From contig NZ_JODL01000013.1 in the NCBI RefSeq assembly GCF_000718985.1, positions 71,988-135,987 on the forward strand: a DNA stretch of 64,000 bases. The letters are read 5' to 3'. This document shows positions 36,848-45,711 of this stretch, in pieces. Source of the DNA: Streptomyces megasporus (GTDB taxonomy: Bacteria; Actinomycetota; Actinomycetes; Streptomycetales; Streptomycetaceae). The notes beneath the pieces are model-generated. The model worked only from the letters and a program-made list of their open reading frames with translations. It searched no databases and was not told the origin of the DNA. Positions within the stretch are counted from its first letter, which is position 1; the number at the start of each line of letters is the position of its first letter. Position numbers and translations under genes: made by a program.

Positions 36848-37614
36848 ACGCGAAGACGGCCCTGGTCACCGGGGCGGCAGGCGGAATCGGGGCGGCGGTT
36901 GCCCGTGCCCTGGCCGCGGACGGCGCGCGGGTCGCGCTGCTCGACGCCGATCCGGCCGCCCTGGAACCGCTGGCGAAGGAACTCCGGACAGCCGGCGCAG
37001 CGGTCCTGGAGTTGGGCGCGGACGTGCGTTCCAGCGACGAGGTGGGCGCCGCGGTCGACCGCACGGAACGCGAACTCGGACCGCTCGACTTCCTGGTGAA
37101 CGCCGCGGGCGTGCTGCGCACCGGTGAGGTCGCGAGCTTCAGCGACGAGGACTGGGACACCACCTTCGCGGTCAACGCGACCGGCGTCTTCCACGTCAGC
37201 CGGGCCGTCGCCAACCTCATGGTGCCGCGCCGGTCCGGGGCGATCGTCACGGTCGCCTCGAACGCCGCGTGCGTTCCGCGCTGGAGCATGGCGGCCTACG
37301 CCGCGTCGAAGGCCGCGGCCACCAGTTTCACCAAGACGCTGGGGCTCGAACTGGCCCGGTTCGGCATCCGCTGCAACGTGGTCGCCCCCGGCTCCACCGA
37401 GACGCCGATGCTCGCCTCGATGCACGCGGACGGCGACGCGGTCGGCCCCTCCGTGGAGGGCTCGCCCGGTACGTACCGCGTGGGCATTCCACTCGGCAGG
37501 ATCGCCCGGCCCGAGGACATCGCGCACGCTGTGCTCTTCCTGCTCTCCGACCGGGCCGCGCACATCACCCTGCACAGCCTGACAGTGGACGGCGGTGCCG
37601 CGCTCGGCGTCTGA
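36844..37614 (+). CDS. SDR dehydrogenase, DhbA/EntA-like (probable 2,3-dihydro-3-hydroxyanthranilate dehydrogenase)
   Basis: A 256-residue classical SDR. The cofactor site is TALVTGAAGGIGAAVA, the structural motif is NAAGV, the catalytic Ser is in VTVASNAAC, and Tyr/Lys are in YAASKAAATSF. NVVAPGSTETPML and the length match DhbA/EntA, which oxidise 2,3-dihydro-2,3-dihydroxybenzoate. Next to isochorismatase and PhzE-type genes the natural substrate is the amino analogue, giving 3-hydroxyanthranilate. It overlaps the amidohydrolase by four bases (ATGA). Confidence 0.86.
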   Translation: MNAKTALVTGAAGGIGAAVARALAADGARVALLDADPAALEPLAKELRTAGAAVLELGADVRSSDEVGAAVDRTERELGPLDFLVNAAGVLRTGEVASFSDEDWDTTFAVNATGVFHVSRAVANLMVPRRSGAIVTVASNAACVPRWSMAAYAASKAAATSFTKTLGLELARFGIRCNVVAPGSTETPMLASMHADGDAVGPSVEGSPGTYRVGIPLGRIARPEDIAHAVLFLLSDRAAHITLHSLTVDGGAALGV

Positions 37615-37655
37615 GCCACGCCTTTCCCCTTCCTTCCATCCCTCTTGGAGCCACG

Positions 37656-38318
37656 ATGACGATCCCTCTGATCGACCCCTATCCCATGCCGACCGAGGAC
37701 GATTTGCCGCGCAACACCGCGCACTGGGTGGTCGACCCCGATCGCGCCGTCCTGCTCGTCCACGACTTGCAGAACTACTTCCTCAGCCCCTTCGGGTACG
37801 GCGGCCCGGACGAGGGCCGTCAACCGCTGACCGACCTGATGGACCACACCGCGGCGCTCCGCGGGGCGTTCGCGGAGGCCGGGGCGCCGGTCGTCTACAC
37901 CGCCCAGCCCGGCGGCATGTCGGACGAACAGCGCGGACTGCTCAAGGACTTCTGGGGCGCCGGAATGAGCGCGGACCCGGACCACCGCGCCATCCCCGAG
38001 CGGATCGCGCCCGCCCCCGACGACCAGGTGTTCACCAAGTGGCGGCCCAGCGCCTTCTGCCGTACCGATCTGCTCGCCCTGCTGCGCCGCACCGGCCGCG
38101 ACCAGTTGGTGATCTGCGGCGTCTATGCCCACGTCGGCATCCTGATGACCGCTCACGAGGGTTTCTCCCACGACATCCAGACCTTCGTGGTGGGCGACGC
38201 GATCGCCGACTTCTCCGCCGACCGCCACCGCGAGACGCTGGAGTACGTCGCCTCCCGCTGCTCGGTCACCGTCTCCACCCGCGCGGTCCTGGCCGCGCTG
38301 GACGGAAGTGCGCGATGA
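37656..38318 (+). CDS. Isochorismatase (PhzD-like)
   Basis: A 220-residue hydrolase, start ATG 37656 with TTGGAG upstream. The catalytic Asp is in AVLLVHDLQNYFLSPF, the Lys in FTKWRPSAFCRT, and the position that is a Cys nucleophile in other family members is Gly in ICGVYAHVGILMTAHEG, as in true isochorismatases. These split the vinyl ether to release pyruvate. With PhzE upstream in the pathway the substrate is 2-amino-2-deoxyisochorismate and the product 2,3-dihydro-3-hydroxyanthranilate. No carrier domain is fused, unlike EntB. Confidence 0.9.
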   Translation: MTIPLIDPYPMPTEDDLPRNTAHWVVDPDRAVLLVHDLQNYFLSPFGYGGPDEGRQPLTDLMDHTAALRGAFAEAGAPVVYTAQPGGMSDEQRGLLKDFWGAGMSADPDHRAIPERIAPAPDDQVFTKWRPSAFCRTDLLALLRRTGRDQLVICGVYAHVGILMTAHEGFSHDIQTFVVGDAIADFSADRHRETLEYVASRCSVTVSTRAVLAALDGSAR

Positions 38319-40276
38319 GTCCCCATCCGCTGCTCGCCCGGGTGCTCGGAGCCGATCCGCCACCGTTCGCCCTGCTGCACCGGCCCGGAGCCACCGGACC
38401 CGACCTGATCGACCTGATCGTCGGCCGGACCGCCGAGCGGGAGCTGATCGCCGACATCCCGCTGCGCGCCGAGGAACCGGACGGCACGGCTCCGGGAACC
38501 GCCGCCAGGCACGAGGTCCTCGCGCTGCTGCCCTACCGGCAGATCCGCGAGCGTGGCTACGCCTGTCCCGACGACGGGGCGCCACTGCTGACGATGACCG
38601 TCGACGATCAGGCCGTCCTGCCGCTCGACGAGGTGCTTCAGGCGCTGCCCGACGTCCCGATCAACATGGCGGAGGGGGCCTTCGACGCCGACGACGACGA
38701 GTACGCGGCCCGGGTGCGGCGGGTGCTCACCGAGGAGATCGGCCGGGGAGCCGGGGCCAACTTCGTCATCAAGCGGTCCTTCACCGCGCGGATCGCCGAC
38801 TGGTCGGCGCACACCGCGCTGTCGTTCTTCCGACGTCTGGCCGGCCGCGACCCCGGCGGCTACTGGACGTTCGTCGTCCACACCGGGAACCGCACCTTCG
38901 TGGGAGCCTCCCCGGAGCGCCACATCAGTCTGGACGCGGGCCGGGTCGTGATGAACCCGATCAGCGGGACGTACCGCTATCCGGCGGACGGTCCCGACCT
39001 GGCCGGTGTGCTCGACTTCCTCGCCGACCCCAAGGAGGCCAACGAGCTCTACATGGTGCTCGACGAGGAGCTCAAGATGATGGGCCGGATCTGCGACCTG
39101 GGTGGACGGGTCATCGGTCCCGCCCTCAAGCAGATGGCCAGACTCGCCCACACCGAGTACCTCATCGAGGGCCACAGTTCCCTGGACGTACGGGACATCC
39201 TCCGGGAGACCCTGTTCGCACCCACCGTCACCGGCGGCCCGCTGGAGAGCGCCTGCGAGGTGATCGGCCGTCACGAGCCGGAAGGCCGTGGCCACTACGC
39301 CGGTGTCGCCGCGCTGATCGGCCGGGACGAGCACGGCGCCCGCACCATGGACTCGGCCATCCTCATCCGTACGGCCGAGATCGATCCGGCCGGGCAGGTG
39401 CGAATCCAGGTGGGCGCGACCCTGGTACGCGACTCCGACCCGGCGGGCGAGGCCGCGGAGACCCGGGCCAAGGCGGCCGGACTCATCGAGACGCTGCGCT
39501 CCCCGACGGGCGACCCAGCGGGCCCCGGTCCGGTGGCCGGCCTCGCGACGCATCCCGACGTGCTACGGGCGCTGGCCGCACGCAACGAGCCGCTGGCCGA
39601 CTTCTGGTTCCTGCCGCCCGCGGACCGCGGCCGCCCGGTGCCCGCTCTCGCCGGTCGGCGGGTGCTGGTGATCGACGCCGAGGACACCTTCACCGCGATG
39701 GCCCGCCACCTCCTGGAGGCCCAGGGGCTGCGGATCGTGGTGAAGCGCCACGACGAGGAGTTCCGGCTCGACGCGCACGACCTCGTCATCGTCGGGCCGG
39801 GGCCGGGGGACCCGAGGGACACGGACGACCCCAAGATCGCCCGGATGCGACAGGTGACCACCGAACTCCTGGACCGGGGCATCCCGTTCCTCTCCGTCTG
39901 CCTGGGGCACCAGGTGCTGAGCAGCCTGCTCGGGCTCCCGCTCGTACGGCACCCCACGCCCGCCCAGGGGCTCCAGCGCCACATCGACTGCTTCGGCCGC
40001 GACGAACCGGTCGGCTTCTACAACACCTTCGCCGCCCACGCCGCACGGGACCTGATCGACTGTCCGGCCCGCCCGGGGCGGGTCCGGGTGTTCCGTGAGG
40101 AGACGGGCGAGGTACACGCCCTGCGCGGTCCGGGGTTCGCCTCGGTGCAGTTCCACCCCGCATCGGTGCTGACCCGGCGCGGCGGCGAGCTGCTCGCCGA
40201 ACTCCTCTCCGGGGTGCTCGGAGAGGTAACGGAGCTTTATCGGGAGGCCGTTGCCCCCGCCACGCTACCTGCATAA
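38315..40276 (+). CDS. 2-amino-2-desoxyisochorismate (ADIC) synthase, PhzE-like fusion
   Basis: A 653-residue fusion. The N-terminal chorismate domain (about 1-430) has the PhzE hallmark GRGAGANFVIKRSF and GYWTFVVHTGNRTFVGASPERH, MNPISGTYRYP and KEANELYMVLDEELKMM. The C-terminal glutamine amidotransferase (about 450-650) has the nucleophile in LSVCLGHQVL and VGPGPGDPRDTDDPK. The His of the triad is in SVQFHPASVLT, where the usual Glu after Pro is Ala, so the glutaminase triad looks incomplete. It adds ammonia to chorismate to make ADIC for 3-hydroxyanthranilate. It starts in an ATGA overlap with the isochorismatase. Confidence 0.9.
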   Translation: MSPHPLLARVLGADPPPFALLHRPGATGPDLIDLIVGRTAERELIADIPLRAEEPDGTAPGTAARHEVLALLPYRQIRERGYACPDDGAPLLTMTVDDQAVLPLDEVLQALPDVPINMAEGAFDADDDEYAARVRRVLTEEIGRGAGANFVIKRSFTARIADWSAHTALSFFRRLAGRDPGGYWTFVVHTGNRTFVGASPERHISLDAGRVVMNPISGTYRYPADGPDLAGVLDFLADPKEANELYMVLDEELKMMGRICDLGGRVIGPALKQMARLAHTEYLIEGHSSLDVRDILRETLFAPTVTGGPLESACEVIGRHEPEGRGHYAGVAALIGRDEHGARTMDSAILIRTAEIDPAGQVRIQVGATLVRDSDPAGEAAETRAKAAGLIETLRSPTGDPAGPGPVAGLATHPDVLRALAARNEPLADFWFLPPADRGRPVPALAGRRVLVIDAEDTFTAMARHLLEAQGLRIVVKRHDEEFRLDAHDLVIVGPGPGDPRDTDDPKIARMRQVTTELLDRGIPFLSVCLGHQVLSSLLGLPLVRHPTPAQGLQRHIDCFGRDEPVGFYNTFAAHAARDLIDCPARPGRVRVFREETGEVHALRGPGFASVQFHPASVLTRRGGELLAELLSGVLGEVTELYREAVAPATLPA

Positions 40277-40364
40277 CGTCATAGCCGGTAACGGAGGTTC
40301 GGGCCGCACCCGTCGGCCGCCTCCACCGCGCCCACCGGCGTCCACCCGGGAAAGGACCTGCCCG

Positions 40365-41387
40365 ATGCGCTTCGACAACATCTGGATCGCCGGTACCGGA
40401 GGCACCCTGGGTGAATCCGTGCCGGTGGAGGAGGCCGTGGCCGACGGCTCCTACTCGGCCGACGCCGCCGCCGGCACCGGCATGATCAGCTACTCCCGCT
40501 CGGCCGAGGCACCGCCGGAGATGGCGGTCACAGCGGGACGGCAGGCGATCAAGGAAGCCGGCGCGAAGGACGCGCGGATCGATCCGGACTCTCTCCTCCT
40601 GCACAGCCACGGCCACTTCCAGGGCATCGACCTGTGGCCCGCGGCCTGCTGGATCGCCCGCGAACTGCTCGGACCCGTCCTCAACAGCATGCCGATGACG
40701 GTCGCCGCCTGGTCCAACGGCTCGCTCGCCTCGCTCGACGTCGCCGCCTCGACCCTCATCGCCCGACCCGACGTGCCTTCCGCCCTGATCACCCTCGCGG
40801 ACCGCTTCGCGCCGCCGAGCAACCGTTGGTACACCTCGCCCGGCATGGTCTTCGGCGACGGGGCCGCCGCCGCGGTGGTCACCCGCGACGCCGGCAGGCT
40901 CCGCCTGCGCTCCCTGGTCAGCGAGACCGACACCGTCCTGGAAGGTCTGTCCCGCGGTGCCGAGCCCTTCCGCGCCGCGCCCGTCGAGCAGCCGGACATG
41001 CGCCGCAGGACCCGCGAGTTCCTCGCCACCGGCGAGGTGTCACTGCGCGACGTGCAGAACAGGTCGGTGGAGCGCACCCGTAGCGTCGTCGGCCGCGCTC
41101 TCGACGAGGCGGACGTGGCACCGGACGGCGTCGACTGGCTGGTGACCCCCTTCGTCGGCCGGACCCTGCACCGCGAGAGCTTCGTGCGCCACCTCGACAT
41201 CACACCACGCAACTCCCTGCACGAACTCGGGCTGACCATCGGCCACCTCGGCCCGTGCGACCAGTTGTACGGCCTCGACCACCTGCTGAGGAACGACCTG
41301 CTGAGCCCCGGGGACCGGATTCTCGTGATCGGCACCGGCATGGGCTTCACCTTCTCCGCCGCGGTCCTCACCGCCGACGGGATCTGA
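40365..41387 (+). CDS. KASIII-like protein lacking the catalytic Cys
   Basis: A 340-residue thiolase-fold protein; ATG 40365 follows GGGAAAGGA and is preferred over the longer open frame. Aligned to the copy at 32206, the nucleophile position reads WSNGSLASLD, so Cys is replaced by Ser. The His position (RICHTG in the other copy) falls on Thr in WLVTPFVG, while the Asp is kept in TIGHLGPCDQLYG. It may act with Ser, or serve as a non-catalytic partner of the first copy. The gene follows PhzE by 88 bases, and that gap has its own GGTAACGGAG repeats (40225, 40286). Confidence 0.8.
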   Translation: MRFDNIWIAGTGGTLGESVPVEEAVADGSYSADAAAGTGMISYSRSAEAPPEMAVTAGRQAIKEAGAKDARIDPDSLLLHSHGHFQGIDLWPAACWIARELLGPVLNSMPMTVAAWSNGSLASLDVAASTLIARPDVPSALITLADRFAPPSNRWYTSPGMVFGDGAAAAVVTRDAGRLRLRSLVSETDTVLEGLSRGAEPFRAAPVEQPDMRRRTREFLATGEVSLRDVQNRSVERTRSVVGRALDEADVAPDGVDWLVTPFVGRTLHRESFVRHLDITPRNSLHELGLTIGHLGPCDQLYGLDHLLRNDLLSPGDRILVIGTGMGFTFSAAVLTADGI

Positions 41388-41460
41388 CCTCACACCGCCC
41401 CGCCCTTCCCCCGTACCCCGCCTCCGCATCCGCCTCCGCATCATGAAGGGACATACGCAG

Positions 41461-42570
41461 ATGAGCCTCGTCCGCATCCCGGCCACCGCCCCCGCCGACA
41501 CGTTCTCCGGCGCCCCGGCCGCCGTCCGGCTGCCCACCCCCGCCGAGCTCCGCGAGGAGATCCCGCTTCCGCCCCTCGCCCGCAAGACCACCCGGAAAGC
41601 CCGCATCGAACTCGCCCGGGTGCTCGCCGGCCAGGACGACCGACTGGTCGTCATCGCGGGCCCGTGCTCCGTCCACGACCCGGACGCCGCCCTCACCTAC
41701 GCCGAGCGGCTCTCCGCGCTCGCCGCCGAGCTCCAGGACCGTCTCCTGGTCGTCATGCGGGTGTACGTCGAGAAACCCCGCACCCGGGTCGGCTGGAAGG
41801 GACTGCTCAGCGACCCCCGGCTCGACGGCTCGCAGGACCTGCCCAGCGGCCTGAGGCTGGCCCGTGGACTGATGGCCCAGATCGCGGGCACCGGCCTGCC
41901 GGTCGCCTGCGAGCTTCTCGACCCGCTCGTCCCGCACTATCTCGCCGACGCCGTCTCCTGGGGGTGCATCGGCGCCCGTACCGTACAGAGCCAGGTGCAC
42001 CGCCAGGTCACCAGCGGCCTCGACATGCCGATCGGCTTCAAGAACGCCACCGACGGCAGCGTCGAGGACGCGGTCGACGCCATCGTCTCCGCCTCGCACC
42101 CGCACGTGTACCCCGGCATCGGCGACGACGGCAGGGCCACCGTGGTCAGCACCGAGGGAAACCCCGGCGGCCATGTGGTGCTGCGCGGCGGCAGCAACGG
42201 CCCCAACTACCAGGCCGGGTCGGTCTCCGCGGTCCTGACGCAACTGGCCGCCGCCGGGCTGCCGCAGCGGCTGATCGTCGACGCCAGCCACGGCAACAGC
42301 AACAAGGACCACGAGCGCCAACCCCTGGTGATCGGCGACATCGCCCGACGTATCGCCGCCGGTGAGCAGGGTGTCGTCGGTGTCATGATCGAGAGCTTCC
42401 TGGCCGCGGGCCGGCAGGACCTCAAGACCGGCCGTCCCGACCCGCTCACCTACGGACAGAGCGTCACCGACGCCTGCGTGGGCTGGGCGCAGACCGTCCG
42501 AATGCTCGAGGACCTCGCCTCCGCGGTCGCCGCCCGCCGCGCGGCGCTCACCCCGGCGCCCCGGAACTGA
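41461..42570 (+). CDS. 3-deoxy-D-arabino-heptulosonate 7-phosphate (DAHP) synthase, type I (AroG/PhzC-like role)
   Basis: A 369-residue enzyme, start ATG 41461 with AAGGG upstream. Motifs of the type I alpha family are clear: VIAGPCSVHDPDAALTYAERL, RVYVEKPRTRVGWKGL, NATDGSVEDAVDAI, VDASHGNSNKDHERQ and GVMIESFLAAGRQ. It joins phosphoenolpyruvate and erythrose 4-phosphate. Streptomyces normally make DAHP with a type II enzyme, so this is a cluster-borne extra copy that raises chorismate supply and may escape normal feedback, like PhzC in phenazine clusters. Two chorismate-consuming enzymes in the same operon explain the need. Confidence 0.92.
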   Translation: MSLVRIPATAPADTFSGAPAAVRLPTPAELREEIPLPPLARKTTRKARIELARVLAGQDDRLVVIAGPCSVHDPDAALTYAERLSALAAELQDRLLVVMRVYVEKPRTRVGWKGLLSDPRLDGSQDLPSGLRLARGLMAQIAGTGLPVACELLDPLVPHYLADAVSWGCIGARTVQSQVHRQVTSGLDMPIGFKNATDGSVEDAVDAIVSASHPHVYPGIGDDGRATVVSTEGNPGGHVVLRGGSNGPNYQAGSVSAVLTQLAAAGLPQRLIVDASHGNSNKDHERQPLVIGDIARRIAAGEQGVVGVMIESFLAAGRQDLKTGRPDPLTYGQSVTDACVGWAQTVRMLEDLASAVAARRAALTPAPRN

Positions 42571-42654
42571 CAGCCGGCACCCGTCGCCGGCACCCCCACG
42601 GCGGGCCCCCACCGCCGCGCGCACCCCTCCGCGCGGCGCCCTCCGCCGGCGCCC

Positions 42655-42690
42655 CGGCCCCCGGGCTCCCCCCGGCCCCCGGGCTCCCCC
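42655..42690. repeat. Tandem repeat, two exact 18-base units
   Basis: CGGCCCCCGGGCTCCCCC occurs twice in direct succession, starting a third time, between the DAHP synthase and NRPS genes. It is probably a slipped-strand duplication in C-rich spacer; no function is evident. Confidence 0.8.
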
Positions 42691-42732
42691 CGGCCATCCG
42701 ACTTCGTGAACATCCAGAGAGGAATCAGCACC

Positions 42733-45078
42733 GTGGCAATCAACACGAGTTCGACCCTGCCCCTGGCCCGCGTTCTCGACGGTGCGCGGACCGCCGCGAC
42801 GCACCGGCGCACCCTCACCGTCCCAGCGTCCGCCATGGCACGTCCCGAGGAGTACGCGACGGCCGCGCTGGCCGCGCTCGTGCACCGCTACACGGGAGAG
42901 ACGGAACCCCTGATCGACCGGCAGCGACACCCGCATTCGTGCGAGTCCACCGCGATAAGGGTGACCGGCGACACCACGGCCGCGCAGCTCGTCCACGCCG
43001 CCGCGCAGGCCGGCGCCGCGGCCCCCGCCGGGCGCCCGGCGCACGCCGCGGTGACCACCACCGGCCGGTCCGGCGAGGCGCTCGCCGCTCTGACCCTGTC
43101 CGTCTCCCTCTCCGAGAAGACCTTCGAACTCGTCCTGAACGCCGACGAGTTCGATGCCCAGGCCGCCGACCAGTACGCTCGCCACCTGGAGCTGGTGCTC
43201 GCCGCGCTGACCGCCGCGCCCGAGAGCACCGTGCGCGACATCGCCCTGCTCACCGAGGAGGAGACCCACCGCACCCTGGTGGAGTGGAACGACACCGCGG
43301 GACCGGTCCCGCGGCCCTTCTTCCACGAGCTGGTCGCGGAGCACGCCCGGCGCACCCCCGACGCCCTCGCCGTGGTCCTGCCCGGCGCCCGGCTGACATA
43401 CCGCGAGCTCGACGAGCAGGCCAACCAGCTCGCCCACCGGCTGGCCGGCCGCGGAGTGCGGCCCGGCGACCGGATCGGCGTCTGCTTCCCGCGCGGCGCG
43501 GAGAGCCTGATCGCCCAACTGGCCTGCTTCAAGCTGGCCTGCGCGGCGATCCTGCTGGACAGTGATTTCCCGGCGGAGCGCATCCGTTACATGATCGAGG
43601 ACGCCTCGGCCGCCGCCGTGCTGACCCTGGCCGCCCACGAGCCGAAGGTGGCGGGTCTCGCCCCGGTCCTGTCCCTGGACACCGAGGACTGGCGCACCGA
43701 GCCGGTCACCGAGGTCGGCGAGTCCGTGAGCGCGGACGACCTGATCCACATCTGCTACACCTCCGGCTCCACCGGCGCCCCCAAGGCCGTCATGGTCCGC
43801 TTCGGAGCGGCCCGCAACCTGATCCACAGCATGAGCGAGCTGTGCGGCATGACCAGTGCCTCCCAGGGCACCTGGCTCGCGGCCCCCGGCTACGGAATGA
43901 TCGAGGTCGAGTGCTTCCCGGTGCTCGCCGTCGGCGGCACCGTGCACATCCCGGACGTCTCCGTGGTCGCCTCCGAGTACCGCCTCCAGGAATGGTTCCT
44001 GCGCGAGGGCATCACCACCACCCTCCTGATGAAGCCGATGGCCGAGCGGCTGTGGCGTCTGGAGTGGCCCGAGGGCACACCGCTGGAGAACATCCGGGTC
44101 TGCGGCGAGCGCATCCAGTCCTGGCCGCCGGCCGGCCTGCCGTTCCGGCTGATCAACCTGTACGGCTCCGCCGAGGCGACCGTGGTCGCCGCCTGTGACA
44201 TCACCGAACTGGGCGAACGGCTTGGCGAGGAGGGCCGGGCCCGTCGGCTGCCCCCGATCGGCCGACCCACCACCAACGTCACCATCTATGTCCTCGACGA
44301 GGACTTCCGCCCGCTGCCGCCGGGGCTGGTCGGCGAACTCTGCGTCGCCGGCGTAAGCCTCTCGGCCGGTTATCTGGGCCGCCCCGAGGCCACCGCGGAG
44401 AAGTGGATCACCAATCCGATCGACCCGGCCCGGCACCCGGTCATGTACCGCACCGGCGATCTCGCCCGGTACTGGCCGGACGGCAGTATCGAGATCGTCG
44501 GCCGCACGGACAACCAGGTCAAGGTGCGCGGCAACCGGGTTCACCTCGGTGAGATCGAGGTCGTCCTGACCACACTGCCCGGCGTTCGGCAGGCCGCGGT
44601 GCTCGCCCGGCAGGACGGGCAGGGCGATGTGCAGCTCACCGCGTACATCGAGCCCGACGCCGGCGCGGCGCCCTCGGTGCGGGCCATCCGCCACGATCTC
44701 GGCCGGCGGCTGCCGTCCTTCATGGTCCCCGCGGCCTATGTCATCGGCGGGCTGCCCACCAGTACCAACGGCAAGATCGACCGTGCCGCGCTGCCGGAGC
44801 CGCCGCGCTCCCGCCCGCACGTCGACACCGCCTACCAGGCTCCGTCCGGCGCTCTGGAGGAGTCGCTGCACGGGCTGTGGGCGAAGGTCCTCGAACTGGA
44901 CGGGGTCGGGGTGCTCGACAACTTCTTCGACCTGGGCGGCGACTCCCTGCGGGCGGCCCGGCTGGCCGAGTTGGTCCGCGAACTGTACGGGGTGGAGTTG
45001 GAGATGGTCGACCTCTTCGACGAGCCGACCGTGGAGAAGATGGCCGGACTGGTCGCCCGTACCGTCGCCGCCGCCTGA
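42733..45078 (+). CDS. NRPS protein: condensation-domain remnant, adenylation, peptidyl carrier protein
   Basis: About 781 residues from GTG 42733 (AGAGAGGA upstream). Residues 1-175 resemble only the C-terminal end of a condensation domain, without HHxxxDG, so no condensation is possible. The adenylation domain spans about 190-680 with ICYTSGSTGAPKAVM, NLYGSAEATVV, YRTGDLARYWPDGSIEIVGRTDNQVKVRG and NGKIDRAALP. The carrier domain has FFDLGGDSLRAARLAEL. In the A4 region GYGMIEVECFPVL aligns with the usual FDxSxWEIF, so the Asp that binds the substrate alpha-amine is Gly. This suggests an acid without a free alpha-amine, for instance an aryl or benzoxazole carboxylate, or a blocked amino acid. 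Confidence 0.88.
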   Translation: MAINTSSTLPLARVLDGARTAATHRRTLTVPASAMARPEEYATAALAALVHRYTGETEPLIDRQRHPHSCESTAIRVTGDTTAAQLVHAAAQAGAAAPAGRPAHAAVTTTGRSGEALAALTLSVSLSEKTFELVLNADEFDAQAADQYARHLELVLAALTAAPESTVRDIALLTEEETHRTLVEWNDTAGPVPRPFFHELVAEHARRTPDALAVVLPGARLTYRELDEQANQLAHRLAGRGVRPGDRIGVCFPRGAESLIAQLACFKLACAAILLDSDFPAERIRYMIEDASAAAVLTLAAHEPKVAGLAPVLSLDTEDWRTEPVTEVGESVSADDLIHICYTSGSTGAPKAVMVRFGAARNLIHSMSELCGMTSASQGTWLAAPGYGMIEVECFPVLAVGGTVHIPDVSVVASEYRLQEWFLREGITTTLLMKPMAERLWRLEWPEGTPLENIRVCGERIQSWPPAGLPFRLINLYGSAEATVVAACDITELGERLGEEGRARRLPPIGRPTTNVTIYVLDEDFRPLPPGLVGELCVAGVSLSAGYLGRPEATAEKWITNPIDPARHPVMYRTGDLARYWPDGSIEIVGRTDNQVKVRGNRVHLGEIEVVLTTLPGVRQAAVLARQDGQGDVQLTAYIEPDAGAAPSVRAIRHDLGRRLPSFMVPAAYVIGGLPTSTNGKIDRAALPEPPRSRPHVDTAYQAPSGALEESLHGLWAKVLELDGVGVLDNFFDLGGDSLRAARLAELVRELYGVELEMVDLFDEPTVEKMAGLVARTVAAA

Positions 45079-45214
45079 ACCGGCCGATCTCCCCGCCCGT
45101 CGCGGTGGCGCGTCCGCGGCAGTGGCTCCCGCGCCGTGACGTGGGGGCCGCTGCCGCGCGGTCGCTGTCGGGCCGGGTCACGGGCACGGCGCGGGCGCCG
45201 AGGTCAGCGGGGGG

Positions 45215-45622
45215 TCACGCGTCCAGCATCTCCAGGTAGTGCTTGTTGTACATGATGCCGAGGACATTGCCGAAGGGATCGGTCACGGACGCGGTGACGA
45301 AGCCCGGACCGTACTCGGTCAGTGGTGTGTACAGCGTGGCGCCCATGGAGAGCAGCCGGTCGAGGGCGGCCTCCACGTCGTCGACGTGCCAGTGGCCGAT
45401 CGCCCCTCCGGGCGTCCTGGGCAGGCCCGGCGGGGCATAACGCCGGTCGATCAGACCGAGTTCGGTCTGGTGGTCACCGATCCTGAACTCGTAGTAGGCC
45501 GCCGGCCGACCGTCGTCCGGGCGCTGGAAGTACGGCTGTGTGCCCAGCAGCTCGGCGTACCACGTCTTGGCTGCTTCCACGTCGTCGGCGAAGAAATTGA
45601 CGGTGGCGAGTCCTCGCAGCAT
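45215..45622 (-). CDS. Glyoxalase/bleomycin-resistance-fold protein (VOC superfamily)
   Basis: A 135-residue VOC protein. The ATG at 45622 has GAGGAACC upstream; the longer open frame does not. It contains two betaalpha-beta-beta-beta modules: LRGLATVNFFADDVEAAKTWYAELLG and GGAIGHWHVDDVEAALDRLLSMG, with TDPFGNVLGIMYN near the end. Possible metal ligands are Glu in TELGLIDRR and His in IGHWHVDD. Relatives detoxify or bind small molecules. It is divergent from a WYL regulator, a pair found in many actinomycetes, so it may be a general gene sitting inside the cluster. Confidence 0.82.
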   Translation of the reverse strand: MLRGLATVNFFADDVEAAKTWYAELLGTQPYFQRPDDGRPAAYYEFRIGDHQTELGLIDRRYAPPGLPRTPGGAIGHWHVDDVEAALDRLLSMGATLYTPLTEYGPGFVTASVTDPFGNVLGIMYNKHYLEMLDA

Positions 45623-45711
45623 GGGTGGTTCCTCTCGTCGTTCTGTAACTGTGACCATCCTCCGACCCAAAGGGCTCACCCACTGAGCACTTTACAAGAG
45701 AGGCTGGGAGC

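Noticed and set aside
42655..42690. CRISPR or other functional repeat array
   Set aside because: Only two 18-base C-rich units without spacers; a simple slippage duplication.
41368..44871. A 1167-codon open frame on the minus strand opposite the DAHP synthase and NRPS genes
   Set aside because: Its composition (Gly, Val, Arg, Gln-rich, no domain) is that expected of an antisense frame in high-GC DNA, and the plus strand encodes two clear enzymes there.
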